From: Nectonema munidae
Taxonomy: Eukaryota; Nematomorpha; Nectonematoida; Nectonematidae
Assembly (NCBI GenBank): GCA_030549495.1
Contig: JAUIRK010000928.1
Span: 571,001-635,000 of the forward strand
Length of the DNA stretch: 64,000 nucleotides
Reading direction: 5' to 3'
Positions 38,901 through 48,200 of the stretch are shown piece by piece. The notes beneath the pieces are model-generated. The model saw only the letters and a list, made by a program, of their open reading frames with translations, ran no database searches and was not told where the DNA came from. A program made the translations under genes and the position numbers. Positions within the stretch are counted from its first letter, which is position 1; every line of letters begins with the position of its first letter.

Positions 38901-41900
38901 GAAAAAAAATTAATTTTTAAGAAAAAAAAATTGACTTTATTGACCTAAAAAAAATTTAAAAATTGAAATATATGAACAGACTTGCTAAATAAAAAGATTT
39001 GAAAATTTTAAAACTTTTTTTTTCAAATTGACTTTATTCGCCCTACTTATAGGACATGACTACCAATATACAATAGCCCCCAAGCAATAGGGAATTCTGC
39101 GTTCTGCGATATAGTTCTGTTTTTTTTTTCTGAGTTCTAGATCCGCCTACTTAAATTTAGGATTGGCACAAAGTATAACTCCCAAAACAGTTTCATGTTA
39201 CGAGCTAGGTTAGGCATAGTCGGTAATCTGGCCTCTGTAGGAGTCTGCTTGTAGGACCGTCTATACATCTATACATTCCAATTTTAAAACATATCCTAGG
39301 GATGGAGTCAAATTCCAGGGGTAGATTGTTCCTAACCTAGCATGCCTTAAATTATGTATATCTTTCTTAACCCCTATAACATGTATCAAATATTATTTAT
39401 TAATAATATATAAGATATTGCATGCCTTCAAACGCTTCTAATTTTGTAGCATATACCTTTTATAATCATATTTTTTTTTATTTAGGAACAAGATACATTC
39501 TGTCGTGCCGGTTTTTTACCCTGGTTTTCTTCCTCTGAAGAATTCAAAGGTTTTTACGGTTAGGTAGTGCTCTAGCGACGCGATTCTACATGGTTAGTAA
39601 TCAAGCTATCACTAGACAATAAGTTTGTTTCCCAAATTGGGAGCGTTCGCGTTAGGATTGTATCTTTCACTCAGTTGTATTTATATATTGTCACATAAAT
39701 TCTTGTAAAATAATATATATAACAAGGTATAGCTATTCTTTTGTAACAAGGGCCGATAGGTGTTTAGTGGGATGGAAAGTCGAGTTAGACTTGGACTCAG
39801 CATTCCGGGCGGGCCACGATATCCGAAAGGATCGGTGCGAACGCCACAAAACAACTTAATTAATTAATTAATTATAGGACACTTTAAGCCGTTTTTCAAA
39901 TCAGAAATATTTAAATACATTGCAAAATTGAGAAAGAACTAAAGAAAAAATTTAACATAATTTAGAAAGAGTAAAAAATAGAATAAATAGTTTTTCTACC
40001 TATTAACGGTTCCTTATTATCGTTGAGAAAGTTCAACTAGTGTATAATAATAACATAACATAATTTTATTAAGCGAAAAAAGGCCATTTTGCCTGTGGTA
40101 ATCGCATCAATGTCTGGAAGAAAAAAACATATAGAAATCGTTTAAACATTATAATTGCTAAATATGGAAAAGAAGAATACAGAAGTAAAGACTTAATCAC
40201 ACAACATATTTTTCCAGAAGTTATCAAGGCGTTTTTTGAATACGTTTAATGAAAGGGAGTTTATAACATCAGCAGGAAGACTGTTCCAGTCATTAACACT
40301 TTCACAATGAAGAGCCCTTTAGACCAAGAGCTGAGTTAACACAGATCAAGGGAATATGATGAAAGTTTTTATCACAAATGCGTCCATAGGAAAAATATTA
40401 ATTAAGCAGTTAGTTCATAAGGTGTGAAAATTATTACTAAATTAAATTTCTCTCCCACTAAGCACAGAAAAGAATTCGTTCATGCTTTAAGCTAGTGCTT
40501 AATAGTTTTAATACAATAAAGTAAATGCATATAAAATTTGAAAAATTATGTAAAAATTAATATAAAATCTTTTAATGTAAATTATAATGCGAAAATTGAA
40601 TATTTTTTAACGAACATTGTTTTTCCATGTTATTCTTAGATTTGGTGTTCATCCTCCAAATTTTGATGTTTGATATTTCTGAAATTAATTTTTATATCAC
40701 CACGTTCATATTTTTTATTGCGGTTTTAAAATTTTATTTACTGCACAAAATTCATTTTCTACCATATAATATGTGAAAAGGGAGTAAAAGTATCTTTGCC
40801 AATTCCAAATAGGGAATGCATATTTTGCTTTTTTTATATTAAAAATGCATACACCTTTTTCCCTATTGAACTTGTACATCGAATTTTTAATCCAATGAGT
40901 TTTCTATTTTTCTTAGATTATTTATTTCATGAAAAAAGATTTAAAAAATTATATCACATTAAATAATAGAAATAGCCTATTATATAAATTGCCAAAAAAA
41001 GTATCTTTGTTTCCAAAAATATAGCTATATTATGCGTAAATTATTACAACGCCCTTTAAGAATTCCAACCCTAGGTCATTTTGAAAATCACCCTATTAGG
41101 AATATCTAAACGCTCCTCGTCTCTAGCTGCCGCATCTAAAAAGTACGTTTATATATATTTTATTAGTAGTGTTGGAAATATAGATGACATAAACACCTGA
41201 GGAACATTGCGAGACGGCAGGCAAGGTCATTAAAATCTCGACTATGTCAAAATTGATTTATCGTAAATTATTTTGGGATATCTACTACTCATTTGAATAA
41301 ACAAAATAGATAACTATTCATGTATATAATATTTAGAACAGTACCTTATTTTTCATTCCAGGAAAGGTTGGACGAATTAAATATAGGTTTATAGAAGCGT
41401 TACCCACATTATGCCGTCCTAGGTGACTATTTATACTCAATGGCCCACGAACACTAGAGGAAATTCTGCCGTTTAGTTATGCATCTCTGCTTTCTACATC
41501 CGCCTATTTAAATTTTGGTTTGACCTAAGTTAAAATTTTTAAACTATTTTCAATTACGAGTTAGCGTAGGCATAATCGGTTAACTAGCTTCTCCATCAGT
41601 TTCCTCAGACAGGAAGATATATATCTACACATTTCAATTTTTGGACTTACTTTTGTTTTAACGTATCTCATGTATACCTATTATTTATTTTGGAGCAAGC
41701 TGAATTCTTGTGTGGGTTTTTATCTTGGTTTTCTTCTTCTGAATAATTCGATAAAATGCTTAATCTTATCTACATTTTTTCTCGGATGAAGTGGATTAAG
41801 TTTTACTAACTTTTATGAAAATGTCTTTAATTGTTTCTATTTAAAAGCTCTTTTCATCACAAAAGCAAGGACATAACAGAAATTTATACCTTCGTTTTTC

Positions 41901-42148
41901 TTTCACCCAATGAAAGACAAGAGCCTTTGTACAATCTAAGCATTTGTCTTTTTTCTGAAAAAGTCAATCTCCAAAGTGATATTTATTTAGAACTTCTTAA
42001 CTCTAATTTCGTGAAAAATTTTACAACAAAAGATATAACGAAAGATAATTGTTTAAAATTTCCTATCTCAAGAAAGCTTCTACAGGTTATGATGAAAAAT
42101 GATCCTTCTATATTTAAAGTTAGCTTAAACAAAATGATTGATTGTTAA
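23944..42148 (+). CDS. Divergent membrane-anchored alpha-L-fucosidase-like (GH29) protein
   Basis: Nine exons: 23944-24137, 25580-25631, 26150-26199, 27400-27608, 28949-29079, 31931-32139, 33940-34074, 36268-36432 and 41848-42148. All have GT/AG borders and matching phases, giving 481 residues (human FUCA1 is 466). Residues 15-37 are a hydrophobic segment after a Lys/Arg-rich start, so a signal anchor or signal peptide. Residues 66-99 look like a charged coiled coil. GH29 features: KNNSINVGFQYFW (176-188); FEPSLLWFD (218-226), where D226 sits at the family's nucleophile position; FLWLLN and KTIVTNF, matching the family's FLxWLYN/VVVND; and LGGNFAFKISLNENGEIP (328-345), matching LGGNxLLNIGPTKDGxIP. 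The family's His-His-Glu/Asp-Gly motif aligns with FPVYLDFYG (139-147), without His, and the upstream IHWG strand is not evident. I infer a membrane pseudoenzyme or altered-specificity protein. The start is the only in-frame ATG after a stop at 23881. Intron 8 (5.4 kb) holds several transposons. Confidence 0.83.
24623..25279. mobile_element. Non-autonomous hAT-like element in GH29-like intron 1
   Basis: 657 bp. The left end starts CACTGTTTCCCAAAAGTGTG and is followed by TGTCGCG; the right end, reverse-complemented, starts CAGTGTTTCCCTAACTTTCT and is followed by GCCGCGACACAC. Flanks ATTTAGAG and CTCTAGAG match at 6 of 8 positions. It has no transposase-like frame. The interior is very AT-rich. 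Confidence 0.7.
26233..26246. repeat. Perfect 14-bp palindrome
   Basis: TTAACCGCGGTTAA, a GC-cored palindrome 34 bases inside intron 3 of the GH29-like gene. It could bind a dimeric factor or arise by chance. Confidence 0.5.
28690..28870 (-). repeat. Dispersed repeat, copy 3 of 3 (reverse)
   Basis: In reverse complement this shares ACTTTATCCAAAATTTTATG and TTTAAGTTTTAACATC blocks with 7300-7580 and 16130-16370. Lies in intron 4 of the GH29-like gene, just upstream of exon 5. Confidence 0.5.
31217..31830. mobile_element. Unclassified TIR element with long imperfect terminal repeats
   Basis: 614 bp in intron 5 of the GH29-like gene, 100 bases before exon 6. The left end contains TGACCGGACGTTCATCGC; the right end, reverse-complemented, contains TGACCGGACATTTCTACG. 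Similarity runs imperfectly for over 100 bp each side. Flanks share ACTTATA (31210-31216 and 31831-31837). The terminal regions consist of short, roughly 15-17-bp degenerate units around GGACACTTCATCGCC. No coding capacity seen. The superfamily cannot be fixed from the ends alone. Confidence 0.7.
33147..33406. mobile_element. TTAA-flanked MITE, compound copy
   Basis: Outer ends TTAACCCATTAAGTCCC and, reverse-complemented, TTAACCCATTAACCGG. A third end, TTAACCCATTATCGGCC, starts inside at 33271. The first half matches 11262-11399 and the second half matches 4474-4601, so two related units appear joined or nested. A more decayed first half also lies at 32995-33085. AGCAGACGA and its complement recur throughout. 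Lies in intron 6 of the GH29-like gene. Confidence 0.7.
37188..39045 (-). mobile_element. hAT transposon (CGGBP1-like subgroup), decayed transposase
   Basis: 1858 bp in intron 8 of the GH29-like gene, flanked by a perfect 8-bp duplication CTTATAGG (37180-37187 and 39046-39053). Ends are TAGGGCAGACAAAAATTGAC and, reverse-complemented, TAGGGCGAATAAAGTCAATT. The minus strand codes for pieces of a hAT transposase of the type with a CGGBP1-like N-terminus: KYPHEFTIS with KNFFIENHRKSRKHQ; then RCFLESNIPLHKLSHPLIK; then the family signature FHPTPIITRWASWLETASYY. The pieces lie in several frames, and the C-terminal dimerisation part is not evident, so it looks inactive. Several ATTGACTTTAT units occur just inside both ends on the same strand. 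Confidence 0.88.
39070..39560 (+). repeat. Diverged repeat, copy 1 (paired with 41445-41765)
   Basis: Shares AGGGAATTCTGC-like start, ATCCGCCTA(C/T)TTAAATTT, TTACGAGYTAG, GGCATARTCGGTTAAC-like and TGGTTTTCTTCYTCTGAA blocks with 41445-41765 in the same order and orientation. Both copies lie in intron 8 of the GH29-like gene, about 2.4 kb apart. It may be an old tandem duplication or a dispersed repeat. Confidence 0.6.
39745..39880 (+). repeat. Possible tRNA-derived SINE
   Basis: GC-richer stretch with TAGTGGGATGG, resembling a pol III A box, and GGTGCGAACGCC, resembling a B box (GGTTCGAATCC), about 80 bases apart. It ends in a short (AATT)n tail. This layout is typical of tRNA-derived SINEs, but only one copy is in the window, so the call is tentative. 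Confidence 0.35.
40045..40335 (-). mobile_element. 5'-truncated LINE (CR1-like) 3' end
   Basis: The minus strand encodes VNDWNSLPADVINSLSLNVF followed by KKRLDNFW, the well-known C-terminal end of CR1/Jockey-type reverse transcriptase proteins. It is followed by about 150 bases of 3' UTR and a tail of TTATG repeats at 40051-40060. A second copy of the same tail is at 47219-47375. No upstream reverse transcriptase is present, as usual for truncated insertions. Confidence 0.75.
41445..41765 (+). repeat. Diverged repeat, copy 2 (paired with 39070-39560)
   Basis: See the pair at 39070-39560 for shared blocks. This copy ends about 80 bases before the acceptor of the last GH29-like exon. Confidence 0.6.
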
Positions 42149-42277
42149 ATATTATACTTAATATATGGAATGTTAAACCAAACTTCTCAAAATTAAAACT
42201 CTATAGTGATATAATATTTTTCTTTCATGTTTTATATCGCTACATTTTAATGAATAGTATGTTATATTTATGTTTAC

Positions 42278-42283
42278 AATAAA
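42278..42283 (+). promoter_or_regulatory. AATAAA poly(A) signal of the GH29-like gene
   Basis: Canonical hexamer 130 bases after the stop codon of the GH29-like gene, in a T-rich context. Confidence 0.65.
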
Positions 42284-44040
42284 TTTTATTTATAAATTAT
42301 ATTGATCGTTAAGTAAATACTGGTATTCCTTATTTATGCATAAAAACTTAAAATATTTTTTTGGAATACACTAACTACTACTAGATCGTCAGAAGATTTT
42401 ATAGTTTTGTTGGAGTAGAATTTAAAAATTGAAACAGAAGATAAAAATATTCGATAAAGAATATTAGTTTAAATGTAAAAGGTTTTGGAAAAATATACAA
42501 TTAAGAGTATGTGGATTTGGCTCTGGTGATAATTACGCTTTAGATATAGACTATAGAGAGATAAAAGCACGGATTAGAACTTAAATATCTCTGCATTTGC
42601 TTTGAATCTTGTACTTTTGAAGATATTATATCTCTCTAAATTTTGGACATTATTTACAAGTTTTTAATACTATTTAACTGATCTTTAAAATTATTTTTCA
42701 TATTTTTATAAAAAAATATTTTTTCAAGACTTAAAAAAATTTAATCGATAAACTTATGGTAGCTAATTAGGTTGAAAAAGTTTGAAATGGAAGATATTCA
42801 TAACATTTTATTTAACATAAGTGTGTTTTATAAATTTATTAAGAAATTAGAATTTATAACACTTCATGGAAAAAATTGATATACAAGTTCAGAGCATTTG
42901 ATATTAAACTCTGATAAGAAGGGAAGGGATATTTCATTTCAAATCAAAAAACATCTGACAGAGAAAGAATTTTAATTCTTCGGTTAAAATCTTTGCCAGT
43001 ATTAGGAGAACACTAAACGTAAAATTTTTGTATTATGAACATGCATCCTATATAAAATTATAACAAATGAAAATAATTTTATAATAGTCTTGCTGATAAA
43101 CTTTTTAAATATTAGATATATTTTATTCCAAAATCACACAAACCTATATAAACCTTATCATGTTTAATCCGAAAATATAAAAATTATTTTTTAGTAAATA
43201 ATATTTTAAAATGAGAATATTAAATTATATTATGGAATAAATGAGTAAAAACACATCTAAAATAGAAGGTATAAAAAGCTGGGTTCATCATGTCATTAGA
43301 AGCCAAGCCAGGAATTAGAGTTACCAAAATCAAAAAATGAAAAATTTTAAACTTAATAATCAAAATTAAACAGAAAAATAAATTAACACTTTGAAAGGTA
43401 TACGCAACACAACTAATCAAATAAGATATCGTGCATCATGCTTATACATCTTTTCAAAAACACTTAAAGTAAAGACAACTCTATTTTATCAAATATTACA
43501 TTAGAATTCTCCACTATTCATTCAAAATGGGTTGTTCAATTTTCCTTAAATAAAGTATGAGGTATATTGAAATTTTCTAGGGGGTGTTTATATGGAAATT
43601 TTAGTTCCCTAGGATTATTTATGTATAAATGATTGTAAAATTATGGAGATATTAGGCTAAACGTCAGTTTTGCATTTTGATCATTAGCGTAAAATTAGTT
43701 AAATTAATCCATATTTGAGTTCAAGATTGCAAGTTGCAGACACATAAAAGGGATAATCTGTTAATCATTAATTGCGAAAGTTAAAATATGTTTTGACTGA
43801 CTGACATTAAATTGAATGTCATAAATTAACCATCGTTACATTACTTTAAATCCGTTAAAAGTTCATCACCAAAATCAATAATGGAAATTTAGCATAGAAA
43901 TTTTCGTTGAAGAAGCCATAGAGCAACGTTCTCACAAAATGAGCTGCATCAGTGAAGAGAGAAACAAAGAATGATTTAAGCAATATTTAGGGTCGAAAAC
44001 AAATAGGTGAGACAAGAAACACATCAAAGATAAAGCCCAA
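42284..44040. other. Intergenic between two convergent genes
   Basis: AT-rich. The only structure I can support is one copy of a 219-bp direct repeat (43423-43641). No gene seen. Confidence 0.5.
43423..43641 (+). repeat. 219-bp direct repeat, copy 1
   Basis: Matches 46257-46475 over its whole length with about four substitutions and no gaps. It includes an imperfect palindrome around CTAGGGGGTGTTTATATGG. No terminal repeats or flanking duplication identified. Confidence 0.92.
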
Positions 44041-44043
44041 AAC

Positions 44044-44158
44044 TTAATTAACACTTGGCTGCAAACTAACTATAAAGACTTGTTTAGGGATATTGCTTTT
44101 TAGGTGAGAAAGTTTTGTTAGATTTGGCAAATCCAGTGCTACACATAAGCGTTTATTT
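44044..44158 (-). CDS. Candidate last exon of MEIOB
   Basis: Minus-strand acceptor (TTGAGTATAG) followed by 37 open codons and TAA, starting KRLCVALDLP and ending near QVFIVSLQPSVN. The order (strand, loop, strand) resembles the end of vertebrate MEIOB (KIYLKFVLSH ... LKISVLSCKL), and it lies at the right place. However, its phase does not join directly to the exon at 45269-45464, so another exon would have to lie between. It could also be chance. Confidence 0.3.
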
Positions 44159-45268
44159 CTATACTCAAAATATTCTGAAAGAGCTTCAAAAGAACAATAA
44201 GAATGTTTGTTACATAAAAATACTCTATCTACATAATAAAAAATACCTTATTGTATGCTTAGCTAATTGAGTTTTTGAATATAATAAAAAGGATTTTGGA
44301 AAACTAATTTCTTATTTTTAGATCAACGGTTTAATGATGATCAAAGTTAATAATTTGATTAACGATTTTATGATTAAAGTTCATTTTTTCTTAAGAAATG
44401 ATAATAACCCTCTTTTCTGTACACTATTACCATCTATACGATTTAATTTAAAGAAAGATAAAACTATCAACCAATAGTTAAAACAACTTCTAGTTTTAAA
44501 GAAACATTTTTGTAAAACAAATATGACAACATAGAGAAAAAGGCTTTACATTGTATTAAAATATTATTATATACTTCTATTTAGATACTTCTAGAAAAGG
44601 ATATCAATAATATAATGTATTTATCTGATTGAAATCGTTCTTAAAATGGTAGCTATTATAAATATGAACGTATCATTCTCATTTTGTTCTGTTTATTGTC
44701 AATGCAAATATATCTTTAAAAACACACGAATACAATATATTAATAAATAACCAATATTCAGTACGCATAACACATGTAAACACAAAGAAAGCATTAAAAA
44801 TTATTGTTTATTCTAATTTTGAAAATTTATAGGATGATCATGGAAAAACTATAATTTTCAAATTCAAATTAAATAGTGAATATTTAGCCATTTTCCATTA
44901 ATGATAGATTTTTTTCGTATCATTATTTCTGGTAAAGTTAGCCTATTTTAGAACCTTAAAATTTTCAGAAATTTTGACATAGAAACCCTACTTTAGAGAA
45001 TTTTTTTGATTACTTCAAAATAATTTACACAGAGTAATTTAAGCAAGTTGGCCTTTATAAAAGTATGAATGATTTCAAATTTAACATTTTTGAAATTTAT
45101 AAAATTAAAAGTACCAGTATTTCAATTTTGAATTTTTGAAATAAATATTTCCATTTTATGTTTGTTTTTTCATCACTTCCTAGTTGTAAAAAGGATGTAA
45201 TCTAAAATATATTTACAAAAAAAGAAGGAAACTTCATAAACAAAATAGAACGATTAGAAAGGTCTTAC

Positions 45269-48200
45269 TTTTGTTCCAATCATTTTTTCAACTAACCACT
45301 CAGATATTTGGCAGTTTGTTAGTGTGCCAGTGATATCTGAGATATCGAGAGTTTCGAGAAAACTGTATTTTTTATTCTGATCCTGCGTTAATCCGTTTAA
45401 GCCGCACAATTTTGTAGTACATTTAAATTCATTATCTTCTCTAAGGATCCTTTCACACTCATTGCTATTTTTAAAAAAAGTATACAAATGAATAATAAGT
45501 CAAAGGCAATCAATGAAGATGCTTAACTTATGTGAGAGAAATATTGTGATAAAATTTACCCAAAAATAGTTAATTGGTGATTAAATTTTAGTCAAATTAA
45601 AAGTTAAATGTTGCTTAACTAGGCATTACATGTAGGATTATTGGTTATTTATAGTTCTTTAAATTAAAATTAGTAATAAATATTTCTTTCAGTTTTAAAT
45701 GAAGCATACCATTTTCGACCAATAATTTGTCTGACTTCGTTATCGATGTCAAAACGACTAACAAATGCAAAGACCTGAGTTTTGAGTTCAACTTCATCAG
45801 ATTGATCACAATTCTTTTTGATCTATAAGAACATAAATAAATTTGAAAATGTAATTTTTGAATAAAGTTATTAATAGTATTACAAGTTAGTCTTAGAAAA
45901 GATATACATATTACACTCATTACCTCATTCACTGTGAGTACTCTATTGTTTGCAGTTTCATTGAAGTTTCGCTTTTTGGTATATTGATTTCGCATGGCAT
46001 ATTCATAGAGCAAAGCAGCTTGATCAATATCTATCAAATATAAATTTTAATGATAATATTTTTAATATATAATATTTTAGTTCAATATTAACTCTTTGAG
46101 GACGACAATTGTTAAAACTATTTGTCTGTTTTTTCAATTCAATTTTATATACTTAAAGCGAAAGATTTTAATTTAGGTAAACCAGTATGACGCTTCTTCT
46201 GAAATGGTTAAGAGTTATAAATTTTTTAGCAACGCTCGAAAAGGTGAAGGGTCGCAAAGATATCGTGCATCATGCTTATATATCTTTTCAAAAACACTTG
46301 AAGTAAAGACAACTCTATTTTATCAAATATTACTTTAGAATTCTCCACTATTCATTCAAAATGGGTTGTTTAATTTTCCTTAAATAAAGTATGAGGTATA
46401 TTGAAATTTTCTAGGGGGTGTTTATATGGAAATTTTAGTTCCCTAGGATTATTTATGTATAAATGATTGTAAAATCTATTACGTGACTCCTTAGTCTAAA
46501 ATAAGATTTAAATAATCTAGATTTTAGACTAACAAAATTATTTGAAAACATGAAGATAATATGCTTATTGTGATATTAACAGTATTCGCTAAAAATAGCA
46601 CATAATAAGTTCATTTCATAATAAAGTATAGAAAATATATTAATTAAAAGTGTTTAAATATAAAAATATATTTTGAAAGTACGCATAATAAATAATAAAA
46701 AAACAAACAAACAAACATGCATTTTGATGATACCTTGATGCAAACTACAATCAAGCCAGTTTCACCCTAATTAACGCTGATTGAACTTATTCAACCTTGA
46801 TGAACCATGAAACAAATGCTTGACTGAATATAAATATTAAAAAATTTAACAATTTAAAAATGTTTAAAAAGATAATTATTTTAAATAAATTATATAAATT
46901 TAATAAAACAACCACTAAAATATAGTTCATAATTTTTAATTGTTTGAATATATTAGACATATAGAAGTAAAAAACGTAAATTAACCTGGATCGTAAGTAA
47001 GTATTGTCCTTTGAGTGGTTGAAGCTTTAATCTCTTTGCGAAAAGAGTCATACTGAATTTTCAGATCGCTAGCAAACAAAACTTAAAAAGTTAAAAGCTT
47101 TATATATTTTATATTAATTTGATTTTTGGAATCAAAAATTGAGCACAAGGCGCAATTTGCCGAAAGAAAAATGTCTTTTTTTGAAGAATAATTTTTTAAG
47201 GTAAAATAATCTTTATTTTATAACATAACATAACATAAGTTTATTAAGCAATTTAAAGAGGCTAGCAGCCTATGAGAATTGCATCAAATATAGCGTATTT
47301 TTCAAGGAACGGCAAATCTTTTGTCTTTCCAAAATTCATCGAGTTTTTTTTCAAATTCTTTCACAGTAATTGAGATTATATATAATATATTAAGTAAATA
47401 CAATATGTTTATGCTGGAGATGGATAGAATATAAATATTAAAACTTGTTAAACCCCCTCAAATGCGACCTATCGTTCAGCCATATCAAAAAAGTCGTATT
47501 TGCAAGGAAGTCGTTATAGAGGGGTTTTACTTTTTTAATTAAAAAAATATAAAGTTACTACTATATTACGTTCGTAATAGGAACTTACGAGTTAATTTAC
47601 CTAAAACAAAACATGGAAAAGCAATGGTTTATTGAAAAATAATTAAAAAAAATTTCATAAATGAAAAAAATCATCTATTTTAGATTGTTTTTGCGGAAGA
47701 GTTATTCATGTGATTGAGAGTGACATTAACCTAATCAATGTTTCATCTTGTGATTGGAGAGCTCTATCTCTGATCTTTTCAAGGTTTTTTGATTATTTGC
47801 TCTTCTATCAATTCATCATCATCACAATCTTCTTTGTCAGAAAGATGCTCTCCTCTAGCTTCAGATCTAATTTTTTCTTCCCAGTCAGTTTCACTTGTGG
47901 CTATAGGATGTATGGCCGAATCGAACTCAACAAAGTTTTTCCACTCAGTTTCTGACATTAAATTGAGTAAATCATCATCCATGTTAAAATTTTCTTCTTG
48001 AGGTAAAACTTGATTCACCGTGTAACACAATTTTTGTTCCCAAGTTCTAATGATGTTTTCCTGTTTTCTTATGATACACTGTATTTAAAAAACCTAACTT
48101 TATGAACTAAACTTCGATTTTAAAGCTTTAAGATCAAATTATTTAATTTCATTTACTCTATGACTAACAAACTCATTGATTTTTGTTATAAGCTATTCAG

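Noticed and set aside
43220-43420. Minus-strand open frame considered as the next MEIOB exon
   Set aside because: Its hydrophobic translation does not match the expected MEIOB C-terminus and the phases do not fit.
46088-46211. Possible further TTAA MITE (TTAACTCTTTGAGG ... GGTTAAGAG)
   Set aside because: The two ends agree poorly beyond the TTAA and no second copy was found in the window.
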